From assembly GCA_010909165.1 (NCBI GenBank), contig MU008203.1, forward strand, positions 186,001 through 250,000: a stretch of 64,000 nucleotides of DNA, read 5' to 3'. This document shows positions 10,890 to 21,360 of the stretch, one piece after another (within the stretch, counting starts at the first letter, position 1; the number at the start of each line of letters is the position of its first letter). The notes under the pieces were generated by a model. The model saw only the letters and a program-made list of their open reading frames with translations, did not search any database and was not told where the DNA came from. The position numbers were made by a program, and so were the translations under genes. This DNA comes from Anthoceros angustus. Lineage: Eukaryota > Streptophyta > Anthocerotopsida > Anthocerotales > Anthocerotaceae.

Positions 10890-13136
10890 ATGAATCAATT
10901 AGAAGGCTGGGTGCCCCGCCCGCCTCAACCTTGCCCTTTTGAAGTGCAGAATCCGGGTCCCGGTCCTTTTTGTAAGGAGACATTGAATTGGCAAGATGGT
11001 GAGCATCTTGTCCGGCAGACGGTGACTCGTGTGAAACGTTGCTACATTCTTTGGACGAGGTACCCAGATTTCATTGTTGGCAAAGAGAAGTCGACGTTCT
11101 TCCCCACCAAATTGATAAGGGCCAATGTTTGGACCAAATCTGGTGTGAGGCAAAGAGGAATTTCATCTACCACTCCTCGGCACTACATCAAGTTTGCCTG
11201 TGCTTATGGCTACCGAAGCAAACTCCTCGGATTCCGGTTTGTGGACATCACTAACAAGCCAAGTTAGGCAAAGGCGGGCGCTCCAAGATTGCCTGTGGAG
11301 AAAGCAAGAATCGTGGGTGCCAGTTTTTGTTATTTGTAACACAGCTGGAGATGTTTCATGAGGTTGCTGAACTGAGACTACATCAAAGGGAGCACATTGA
11401 TTCAACGGGAGAGTATTGTCATGGTTTGCTAGCGAGTGATTCAGCTTCAAATTGTACCCTTGCTCCTTAGCTGTCCACAACTAAGAAGGAGTGGGTGAAG
11501 TATAAGTTGCTATGTAAGACGACTGCTTTTCATTTCCTAATTGACCATGAGTCTGAGGTGTTTTTAAGGAAGCATCGTGATGTGCAAGCAGTCCTTGAGC
11601 GGGATGATTTTTGCCTAGAGACATAAGGAATTTGCAGGCGAGTTGGACTCCGGTGTGGCGATTCCATGTAAGCGATGAGGTGAGTGTCAGTGCGATGGAT
11701 GTCCATAGAGGAGAGTGTTTTTCCTTTGCCGGGAGAAGAACAGCATGCCAAGGATTTTATGTTAGGCATCCAAACGGATTTTCAATTACAGTCCATGTTG
11801 CGTTGCGGTCACAAGTCAGTCATATCTATGGATGCCACGTTTGGCACCAATAAGTGGAATTTCAGCTATTCACTTTGTTGGTTTTTTACGATCATTTTAA
11901 CGGTATCCTATCGCTTGGGTGATTACCAGCAAGGCTACGGCGGCCAATTTCACGATGGCTAGAATGCTTACGCAAGGATCTTTGCTCATGGATGTCCAAC
12001 GCTTTTACGGTGAGCGATTGTATGGCGGAAATTAATGGCATCAAGGATGTGTTTGGAAGTAACATACTGGTTTTCTTGTGTCTATGGCATGTTCGGAGGG
12101 CTTGGCTGCGGCAATTGCTAAAAAAGGTGAAGGCACCCGACACCAGGCATGCAATTATGAAATCCTCAGGTGACATCGTGCATATGAACATTGATGTCGG
12201 GGTAGAGGTAAACCAAGCATGCGTCCAAAGACTTGAACTGTTTTATGCTACCTTCCAGGAGTCTGCTAGCAGCTTTGTGAAGTATTTTAAAGACCAAGGG
12301 GTTCTAACATGCTACCATGGATTAAAGCAATTAGGACAATTCCACATGCCGGACAAGAGGCGCAACTCGTCCATAGAAGCATATCACAAACATAAAATCT
12401 GAGATGTTTGCTCTCAAAACCCTTCTAATGTTGATTAGATTGGCTGTTGCATATTTTGTTCGTAGATTTGGTATGTAGCCCAGTGTAAGGCAGTTGGCAT
12501 GCTTCGAAATTCCAAGCAAGAGAACATTGTGCGGAGTGCTCTCCAAAAAGCAACAGCCATATTAGACAGCCATGTGGTCTTACCAACTCCAGACTCTCCA
12601 AATATGTAAGCAAGGGACGCGAGGTTTCATGTGCAAACACCAGCTCAAGGTTATGCTGCTCATGGATAAGGTAGTCCCCACTCAAAAGCTGGTTGTTAGG
12701 TATTCGAGGTTGCAGCTTGCTCAAACCGAGTTCCAACGACTTTCTACCGATCTTGAGAGGACACTTCCATGTGGGAGAATTTCCTCCCACATGGCGGTAA
12801 CAGGGACAAGTAGCCAAGGTGAGGCGGTATTCCGTTCTTGAGCAAGCAACCGTGTGCACAGTAGGTAGATTGAAGACGTCTCCAAGTTTGGGAGCTTTGT
12901 GCCAGCAGTTGACACTCGTTTTGGAAAAGTGGCCTTTTCTTGAGCAGCACGTGAAGGGCTTATTCCAGCAAATGATCAGACAGCTAGAGGGCATGGGAGC
13001 TGATGCAGTAGGTAACACCATGCTTCCAACACTACCAGTGCTAGCTGATAATAGCAATTCAGATAACAGCTTCAAAAGGAAGCTTGCTTTTTGGGAAAGA
13101 AGTAGTACTTGGAAGCTGCCATCTAAGAAGAAATAG
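10890..13136 (+). pseudogene. MULE transposase relic 2
   Basis: This second, more decayed member of the same transposase family has SMDATFGTNKW around the first catalytic Asp (codon at about 11831), CLWHVRRAWLRQLLKK at about 12078-12125, and a conserved start (residues like those of relic 1 around PPTKLIRANVWTKSG) near 11110. Frame changes between 11267, 11684, 11992, 12402 and 12819 break it. The SWIM-finger region is only partly visible near 12600-12650. It has the same orientation as relic 1. Confidence 0.7.
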
Positions 13137-14044
13137 CCCACTTTCGTGGAGCTTGCTGGACGAGTGGACACCATTGTTCCGTAATATGTGGTAGGGAATC
13201 AAGCCTATTTGTGGTACATGGACATATAAGACATCAATTGAGAACCAACTGTAGTTGGCACTTTGTAATTTACGTTGGACAGCTCGTGTCTTTGACCACT
13301 TACAAAAGCTTGAACATTATAATTGCTGCAAGAGAAACTACGAGACATATCGCAGCAAGACTCTTTGTTGGAAGTGAAACCAGCACAATAGTTACAACCA
13401 TAGACAGAGAGCAACAAACGACAAGAGGCATAGTAATTGACAAAGGCTTGTTCACATGTTTGCTCACAAGGTCTTCACAGGCTCTGCACTCATTTGTGTC
13501 CGCATGAAAAGCTGAAATTGTTTGCACTAGAGGCGTCTGTGGAGCTGTGCAGAACTGTGGCAAATTATTGGCTCTATCGTCCATCACACCAAGGTCAGGA
13601 AACAATTCTGACGTGACATCAGCCCTTAGAATGATGATGATCTTGGAAGGGTGTCAACTTGACGCCTTTTGATGGAGAAGAGGCAGGAAACTCTTGTGCG
13701 GGGTCCAAGACTTACATGCCTTCTCCTCGTAATTCCTTCAAGCTAAACTCTTGATGAGCCTAATAAAATCTCTACCGGTGAATGCGTCGCCCATGCCTCA
13801 CAATTGGAATCAGCAAGGAGGAGTCGAGGCAGATTGCATTTGCCATTCACCTTACATTATTTACACCACCCTCCCGGCGAGATACCAGTGAAACATTTCA
13901 CGCAACCTCTATAGACATGTGAGCCTCTATCGTAATCACTGCGGTGATGCGAGGCACAAGGCGGGTGGGTCGTCCTCCTCCAACTGAGCGACCACCGTGT
14001 TCAAGTCAAGCTTCATTTTGCAAGTTCGGTCATGGCCAGCTTTG
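13137..14044. other. MULE 2 interior, non-coding
   Basis: This lies between the transposase relic and the right inverted repeat. I see no supported gene or domain; it is probably untranslated or captured sequence of the element. Confidence 0.5.
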
Positions 14045-14402
14045 GAGCTTGGCCTCGCGAGCGCGTGGTATAGGGCACTTTCAGAGTTTGCACTTCTTCA
14101 AACTAAAGATGGGTTCAGGAATACATAGACATATGGGTACAATATGAAGTACATATAGTATAACTATATTATACATTACATTACGGTTAGTGAAGCGGTG
14201 ACGGGCGTGCGAAATGCCGTCGCTCCGAACGGGAGAGTGGATGAGAGCGATGGCATGACCGCTGAGGTGTGACATGCTCACCATGGTGAGTTGGCGCTTT
14301 GGTTTCCGAGCTCGCATTAAGAGCACAGTGATCATTAGCGCCTGCGGCTCATGACATGGCATGTCTGTTCGCCAGGCCGTACCCTGGCGAACAGGCCTAG
14401 CC
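14045..14402. repeat. Right terminal inverted repeat of the composite MULE
   Basis: This is the reverse complement of 10525-10835 for roughly 320 bp. It then carries a unique outer end with a near-perfect hairpin (GTTCGCCAGG / CCTGGCGAAC, about 14367-14392) and the terminal AGGCCTAGCC that pairs with the left end at 7376. Confidence 0.7.
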
Positions 14403-14411
14403 GGTATTTGC
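14403..14411 (+). repeat. Right target-site duplication of the MULE insertion
   Basis: GGTATTTGC, the partner of 7360-7368. It is followed by sequence collinear with the uninterrupted spacer of the paralogous unit near 2679-2710. Confidence 0.65.
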
Positions 14412-14710
14412 CTCCTCCGAGATATCCATAAAGGGACATTTCGTGTGCACTTTGCTAATGAAACGTGAAACATGCCCCGCTTTACCAGGCTTTAGACTGT
14501 GAGCCTCACAGGGGCTCAAAATCAACCGCCAGACGTCCAGCTGATTCGATTAAACCTGTTGGTACAGTTCCCAAACAGGTGCCCCGTAATCACGTCCTCA
14601 GTGCTAGCTGTGGCTCAACTTCAAACAGGAAGGTGCTACCCAGGTGTGCAGCCCTCCCAGCCATCTTCTTGGGCGTGGGCGGAGCAAGGCTTGCTCTATT
14701 TGCTCGACGA
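14412..14710. other. Duplicated spacer downstream of MYND copy 3
   Basis: Collinear with about 2690-2963 (for example the CACTTTGCT and AATCACGTCCTCAGTGCTA stretches). It is the 3' flank of the MYND unit and holds no other gene I can support. Confidence 0.55.
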
Positions 14711-17234
14711 CTAGATCAAAATGTTAAGGTCTTCATCTAAATCATCTGAAGAGTGCGTTTCCTGAAGCCTTGGCTGAGAGATTTTCCTAACCTCCAGAAA
14801 CATTTCATCATGATGAAGAAGTGTAAGCATAACTTCCTTGTAGCACTCCTCGGGTGTGCTGATATTAGGTAACATCCCCTGCCACAGTGTCTTCCGGGCA
14901 GCGTTCTGTTCAGCGGCTTTACCGTTCCTCTTAGCTTTCTTCTTGCTCGAGGACACGTTGAGAGGCCTTCTGTATATCATGAATGGCTTGAAGGTCATGA
15001 ACTGCTGGGATGCAGGAACAGAAGATCCAAAATCCCATAAGTAGTGGTGGGCTTTAGCACGGTGCTCTTCAGCAAACTGCTTCAGCGTAGTCTTGATGTA
15101 GGCATCGTGTGGAAGAAATAGCGCAGACATCATCTCCCTGGCCCGCTCGTTAAGAGAGGCGAGTTTGATCAGCCTGCTTGCAAACTCGTTGAATGAATTT
15201 GCCTTGAAATTTGATATGAATTTGTCGAACTGCAACCTGGCAGCCTTTATGTCGGTTTCCGAGAAATCTTTGTATCTGTCCAGCATTGTTACTGCACCCC
15301 CCTCAACTACTAGATGGTACGAGATGATGAGCATGGAGACCAACCTATCTAGGGGAGCGTAGCCAGGAATAGACCAGTTGCTGAAATCTTCCCGCGCGAT
15401 ATGAATAGACCTATGGCCGGGGCCCTCTTCCACAAAGTCCTTGCGAAGCTCCCCAGCGTTTCTGTGATCGGAGAGTTGAAAAGCTATCTTGCATTTCCTT
15501 ATCTTCACAACAGCAGATTCTATGCGGCCTCGAATGTGGAAGTACAAATTTCCGTAGAGGTCGTTGCGTGGAACATGAAACCGCTTCTCACTCGTAATCT
15601 ACAAGGTGGCAGCATTTCCATTTGTTAGGACTGCATAGCAGCAGTGGAAGATACACGTGTGCAAATGAGATGCCTCAAGACTGGACATCGAAGCATACCA
15701 TTACCTGGTGGATAGGCCAACCACCAAGAGGTTCACGCCGTGTCGACACGGCTGTCCAGCCAGCACGTGGGTTGTCAATGGCTGACACCAGAGTTGGGTT
15801 GGGGAGGCAATGGTGGTAGGAGGATTGAGCTGCAAACGGCAGGAGGAGCCCCGACTCAGCAAACTTTTCCAGGGCAGAGTAATGTGGCTCCAGCAGAAAC
15901 CCATCGATTCCTTCCGCATCCATAACCTCATATAGTCCGAGAACCGCTCCCCGACTTGCAGTCTTAGGTTCCATGGTTGAAAGTCCCATCAGAGTGAGGC
16001 ACTTATACACCTCAAGCCCATGGATTCTGACAGACAAGCTGGAACCCGAGCATGTAATCTGCTTTACAATGCCAAATAGAACGTCATCATTGTAACCGGC
16101 ACTGAGTTTCACCATGTCTTCTTGGATATCCAAGATGTGACGGTGAGGTTGGAATTGAGATGGTGGCGGTGGAACGCTGCTGCAAGGTAGGATATTAGGA
16201 GTCGTGTTTAGAAGCTGTACGATGGTGTCCATGAGCAGCAGGTATTGGCTCGGAGTCAATTCTGCAGAGTACCATATGGCAATCACTGCATCCAAGGCAC
16301 TGGAGTCAAGCTCACCAGATGCCATTCGCAGAAGAAGGGAGCACAAGATCAAGTTCCGTGCAACGGCCTGACAGTGACGCGTCTGGACATGGATTTGTAA
16401 TTCCCCTGCATATCCTTCATCAAGCTGGTGGAGAGTTTCAATCAGGTTGTTCAGATCAACCGAGTCCATCAGAAGTATCCGGAAAGGGCTTGCCATATTT
16501 CGAGCATTTCTCATCCCCCCCAGTACTCCAAAAGCAGGGACGCGATCCCAGAGTCTCACCGGACTGGGATGTGCTGCTCTCTTGTTCTCCTCAGCATGAT
16601 CAAGCAGTGCCTTCATCGTCACCCGGTCACGTTCCAACGAATCCTGCAAAGCTCTCGCGCATTCAACCTCATGCACCAATTTCCCGTGCGCTATCCGGCA
16701 CTTCCTACTGCAATACGCAACCAGCTCACAACGAGGGCACGAACTTGTGGCTGGCTTACGGCAACACTTGCCGTACCGTGGACTCAGGTTTGCACAGGGT
16801 AATCTCCTAGGCGTCTCCAGAAACACGCCCGATCCGTAACGGACGACCCTGCCCGCATCACGGAGGTGCTTGAGGAACTCCGAGAAGAAGATGGCAGGGT
16901 ATATCCCTTGCGACAAGCAAAGCTTCGCTATGGAGAGCAGGGTCCTCCCGGTGCGTTGGCACCGAGCCTGCATTGGATGAAAAGGGTGCGAGGGATCATC
17001 AGCGGAAGTGTCAGCCACATCCACAAACTCTCCGCCTAATTCCGCAACCAGCTGAGGAAAGCGCACCAGACACGCTGTCACCAGGGATTTGATCTTGTAT
17101 GATGCTGGAAGGGGCTCAATAAGATCTGACAAGGCTGTCAAGTCCATCAATGGAACTGCCGTTTCCTTGAGCAAGATCACCTTCCTGGAATATGAGTAGA
17201 GAAGCTCCCCCCACGAAGTCTCGCTGCAATCCAT
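14711..17234 (-). CDS. MYND zinc-finger protein, copy 3 (complete, two exons)
   Basis: Exon 1 is 17234-15705 (510 codons), the intron is 15704-15599 (106 bp, GTAATG...TTGTAG), and exon 2 is 15598-14711, giving about 805 residues. The finger and the body match copy 2 closely. Differences include a shorter acidic linker before the HPFH motif, an inserted basic stretch (SSKKKAKRNGK) in exon 2, and a different, shorter C-terminus ending DEDLNILI. The intron position and phase are identical in copies 2 and 3. Both appear functional by frame, so this is a true diverged tandem family and not an assembly copy. Function is unknown. Confidence 0.82.
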
Positions 17235-17756
17235 TGGCGCTCACAAGAAAATGCCTCAGTCCCCTGAAGAACTGCACTCACCCGCGCAGCCTGCACATCA
17301 GTACCCTAAGCCACTTTAAGGCCACGTCAGCACGAAGGACTAGCGTCCTCAAGTCTTGGACGGAAGTTGGGACATCCACTATGTCTGAAGTAGGTTTGTC
17401 CTTCGGGTAAGGACAAACCTCCTTGACCTACTCGACTGGGGATGTTCAAAATTTTGCAGTCGATGTTCACCCATTTCCCGCGTACTTTCTTGGTGGTGTC
17501 TTCCAGTGGCTCGAGGCAGACGAAGAATTGCCTGGTGTAGATTAGAGAAGGAAAAACCGCGCGGTACAAGATCAGGGCTCCGTCCAGATTCAGTGTCACA
17601 TGCGCCACACACCCGTCCAGTTAAGTTTTCTGTCCATTCCTTCGCCTCAAAGAGTGACGTGAGTCAGGATTGATGTCCTCGGTATCGATATACTTGCCCA
17701 TACATAAACAATATGTAGGTCCTCCTGTTTGTAGTTTATGACCGCACCTCGATATG
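17235..17756. other. Spacer between MYND copy 3 and the next gene
   Basis: The first ~100 bp resemble the MYND 5' flank. An open stretch on the minus strand (about 17327-17608) has no family I recognise, and I do not call it a gene. It also holds the short direct repeat GGTTTGTCCTT...GGACAAACC, which can form a hairpin at about 17393-17418. Confidence 0.4.
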
Positions 17757-20126
17757 CTATGCAGCTTCAGGGGGAGCTGCATCTGGAGACTCATCCTTGA
17801 CAGCTGCATCTGGAGACTCATCCGTGGCAGCTGCATCTGGAGACTCATTCTTGGCAGCTGCATCTGGAGACTCATCCTTGGCAGCTGCATCTGGAGACTC
17901 ATCGTTGGCAGCTGCATCTGGAGACTCATCCTTGGCAGCTGCATCTGGAAACTCATCTTTGGCAGCTACATCTGGAGACTCATTCTTGGTGGTTTGCATG
18001 TCGCGGACAGGTACAACATGGGTATACTTAATTTGCAGCCAGTCTTCAAGATGTACTCGATAAGAATCCCTTTGATCAGGACGACAAGTATCCCCGGGAT
18101 GGGGCCTATGTAACACCATACATCTGCCAGTAAGAGGGTCCACCACCTTCTTCTTTGATCCATCCAGATTCATAATATGACACCCCAGTCGGACTAAGAA
18201 TTGCACCAACGTACTCCATTTTAAAGTGCCCTTCACTTTCCTCCATAAAATGTCTCGGGTGGATAGATCAGCCTCCTTAACCGGTCGAATGACAGGAGGC
18301 AATCCATCAACCTCTGATCCATCACCACTCGTGGAAGTAGGTGTAAAGATCTGACATGAACTTCCACCTGAAGTGGAGGAGGGGTTTGATGTTTCTGGGT
18401 GTCCTCTTGTCTTGATCTTTTCCCGGGTGGGAAGAGGCACATATTTCTCCAGGCTTCCATCCCCGACTTCCCAAAACAAATCTGAGACCGCTGGTGTCGT
18501 TTGGGGAACAGATCGATCTTCAACTATGTCAGCTCGTAGTCTGCCATTGCATCAGCAATAGTGAGTCACACTGCCCTGGCCGGGCTATAAGAAAGAGTGC
18601 TACAACAAACCAAGAAACTTTGGTGAAGTCAGGGTCAAAAGAAATGACCTGTTTTGGGCACTCAGGGTCCGCTTCTTCTTCTTGGCAACCTCCTTCCTGT
18701 GCTGGTATCGTCGAACCGCTTGCAATGGCAGGAGGGAATGTTCATACTTCTTGAACTCTGGCCGGATGGTCCCATGATACAGAGGGATATACTTGTTCTT
18801 GAAAGCCTCAAACATCTCGGCAGTCAATCCCTTGGATTCCGAAACAAGGGACGGAAGCCGTGTGAAGGAGCCAAGATTTGCCCGACGAACTTGTGCCTCT
18901 CTGACAAACAACGTCTCAAGCAAAGAGAGAGGTTTTCTGGGAACGGGAACCCGTTTCACATCCCCCATCAAGACATCATAATCATCCCCGGTGCATGTCA
19001 CCGCTGCGGAATGGTCATCGAACGTATACTTAAGAATAGCTGCCTTGATCTCCTTCTCGGTTGCCACCAAACTTGCCGCAAGCAGGAGCACCTCAATAAC
19101 CCTAAACCTGGTGCTCAGCTCGTCGATAATCGTCATAATTTGCACTGGTACATCCTGCATCTGCTCCCTGAATTCAGTGGCCCGACTGAAGGCAGAAAAC
19201 AACGATGACATCAAGGGAAAATCATGCAGGGCAGCAACACCGAGCTTCATGATGAGGAGGTGCACGTCCAAGCCGGCCTCCAATGCCTCCCACTCCCTGC
19301 CAGGGTAAAAGGGAAAGGGATTCTTGTTGATGATATCCATGTGCAGCATTCTCCGTAATTGCTCCAGCTCATCCTGAGCAGACTTCGTAGACCAGAACAA
19401 ATGAGCTATGCACTCCAACAAACAAGACTTGGCTTTCTCCTCCATCACTACAGAGCCATCAAGAGCCTTATCATATTTCTGCAAATACGTCACAAACACC
19501 TCTGCAGTGAGTTCCAATGTCCGCCAGAAAGAACGCTGGCTCTCAAGCCGCAGGAAGTAGGACAAGATCTTGGCAACGCTGGCCTTGCTCCGCGAACCCG
19601 ACACATCCACGTTATAATACCTGGACATTGCCCCTGCAAACTCTGTGAGACCCCTCTCGTATAAGACAGCAGCGTCTGCGAAACTGTCGTAGCATTCCAG
19701 CAAGATGTTGGCATGGTTGGCAAAGAAATAGCGCTGCTCCGCGGCCAGCCCCTGCAGCTGGAGAAATTGGCTCAGCAGGCACGCCTGCTGAGCGTCCGGG
19801 GACTTCCGCACTTCCTCAGGCACATACACCGCAGGCAGTTTGATGTCGCGCGCTTTGAGCGGCTTGGGGTCATCTGGGAAAAGAACCTGCTGCATCTCCA
19901 GCCACCGCTTGCCCACCAGCTCCCGCAAGTGCCCATTTCGGATTGTGGCCAGCAACGCAGGGTACTGGGGCACTCCGCTCTCCGGGAGTCTGAAGTAGTT
20001 TGAAGACGTAGCCTCCTCCCAATCCTGGGAGCATTCCAGACATATGTCCCGCTGATGCCCACAGTAGCGCACATTGTTCAGCACAGTTGTGATACCCTCT
20101 TGTGGAGGACGGTTGAACCTCGACAT
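17757..20126 (-). CDS. Unrecognised 729-residue protein with 9-residue C-terminal repeats
   Basis: Exon 1 is 20126-18662, the intron 18661-18482 (180 bp, donor after CTGA, acceptor CTCAG), and exon 2 is 18481-17757. The donor was chosen because it joins the frames and because the broken copy at 20560-21000 preserves the same peptide across the join. The N-terminus has a possible metal-binding cluster (CGHQRDICLEC, residues ~22-32). The middle is helix-rich, with no domain I recognise. After a basic KKKKR patch comes a linker, then about eight copies of a 9-residue acidic unit (KDESPDAAA-like) at the extreme C-terminus. The repeat is perfect enough at DNA level to be recent and could vary in length. 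It ends 520 bp from MYND copy 3 on the same strand, with no visible relation to it. Function unknown. Confidence 0.7.
17771..17996 (-). repeat. 27-bp coding minisatellite
   Basis: About eight head-to-tail 27-bp units, each encoding nine residues of the pattern K-D-E-S-P-D-A-A-A. Single-base changes give E/N, S/F and A/V variants. It lies in frame at the 3' end of the gene at 17757-20126. Confidence 0.85.
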
Positions 20127-20559
20127 GGTTACTTGACAATGTCAAGCTTCAAGCGCCTCATCTTCACTCCTCGTCCTGTCCCGCTGATGTCGTACCCTCT
20201 TCCGGAGGCCGATGGCACCTCGACTTTGTTGCTCGCAATCAAGCCCTCCTCGTCCTCCTCCAGGCTGCTTCTGGCACTGGGTCTGCATCCTCAAACTCTC
20301 CAAAAATCCGCCTGCCTGCGATCGACACACCCGTCGTCGGAATTGCTCCCTGTCTCCGTGCCACAAGCCAGCATCACTCTCTTGGGATACAGCAATCGCA
20401 ATTACCGACATCACTCTCTTCCTGCTCTTGGTATCTCTTCCCCTCAAAGAAAGACGTGGAGCTTCACATAGGGTGAAGAGCCTATACCCAGGTCTGTAAA
20501 TGGCATATGGCCGTAAGCATGGGTAATCACTAAACCCTAAAACCTACTTATTCTTAACA
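20127..20559. other. 5' region of the 17757-20126 gene
   Basis: No gene is supported. A weak local repeat of the initiation region (ACCCTCTT-x-GGAGG-x-CC...ACCTCGAC) occurs at about 20094-20125 and 20193-20225. It presumably contains the leader and promoter. Confidence 0.4.
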
Positions 20560-21000
20560 TGTGTCTTCTTGTTTCAATCTTTTCCCGGGCTGAAGGGAAC
20601 ACAGATCCCTCCACACTTCCATCTCCCACCTTCCAGAATAAATGTGTATCTACAATGGAACACATCGGTCTTCAAGTATGTCAGCCAGAGACCTGTAATT
20701 TGCGGCAGCAAGTGAGCGACTGAGTCAAGCTGGCCTCGTGGGCTAAAACAAATGCAACACTTCGCAAGTGAAGTTCTCAAGAGAGGCTGAAAGACAACTA
20801 TCTTCAAGGCAATGCAATCCGGGACCCAAAGAAATGATCCGTCTTTGGGCAGTCGAAGATTAGCTTCTTCTTAGCAACGATCATCCTGTGCTGGTACCGT
20901 CGAACCGCTTGCAAGGGGAGAAGAGAACGTTGGTGCTTCTTGAACTACGGACGGATGCTCCCGTGGTGAAGAGTAGAATACTTGTTCTCAAAAACCTGAA
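20560..21000 (-). pseudogene. Broken partial copy of the 17757-20126 gene
   Basis: The segment is collinear with about 18400-18810, covering the last part of exon 1, the intron and the start of exon 2. Shared stretches include GTGCTGGTA-CGTCGAACCGCTTGCAA and TTTTCCCGGG. Indels and missing 5' and 3' ends show it is not functional. Its preservation of the VGDG-type peptide after the acceptor supports the intron model chosen for the intact gene. Confidence 0.7.
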
Positions 21001-21360
21001 TTAATTACCGACTCCGCTTGCAAGTTGCAAGTTGCAACTTGCACGCAAAAACAGTCTGCGGAACGTGGGACACGACACTGTTGGTTGGCACGGTTTCCAC
21101 GCTCCACACTCCGTCTTTTTTGATCCCGCTGCCCATTCAAGTTCAAGCTGAATGATTCAGCTGGCATATGAATCGGGCTCGCCCGATGGGACGCACGTGA
21201 GGATCCGGCAGAAAGCGAGAGGCCCGGCGGTGGGTCGGTTGCAGATGCGGCCCGCAGATGCTGCACTAGCACAGGCAGATCGGGATCGGGATCGGGATCG
21301 AAGACCGAGTCAGGGCAGTTGCCGTTGATTTGAGCCGAAACCCGGCCCGTGCTGCGAGCA
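21001..21360. promoter_or_regulatory. 5' region of the lectin receptor kinase
   Basis: This non-coding stretch contains a GATCGG hexamer array (about 21278-21301). No TATA box could be assigned with confidence. Confidence 0.3.

Larger units (their letters stand above)
7369..14402. mobile_element. Composite Mutator-like element (two MULEs)
   Basis: The ends are inverted repeats: GGCTAGGCCT at 7376-7385 versus AGGCCTAGCC at 14393-14402, followed inward by imperfect hairpins and a shared GACATGCCATG motif. Inside are two transposase relics in the same direction (7862-10267 and 10890-13136), separated by inverted-repeat sequence at about 10430-10835 that pairs with 7430-7570 on one side and 14045-14365 on the other. 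It looks like two related MULEs joined end to end and mobilised, or nested, as one unit. The 9-bp target duplication and the uninterrupted paralogous site support a single insertion event for the whole block. Confidence 0.7.

Noticed and set aside
7862-13136. MULE transposases as intact domesticated FAR1-type genes
   Set aside because: Both have several in-frame stops and frameshifts and sit inside terminal inverted repeats with a target duplication.
17327-17608. Short minus-strand open frame as a gene
   Set aside because: No recognisable domain, no splice partners and a start that overlaps low-information spacer.
17771-17996. CRISPR-like array of 27-bp repeats
   Set aside because: There are no spacers; the units are contiguous, in frame and encode a 9-residue repeat in a eukaryotic gene.
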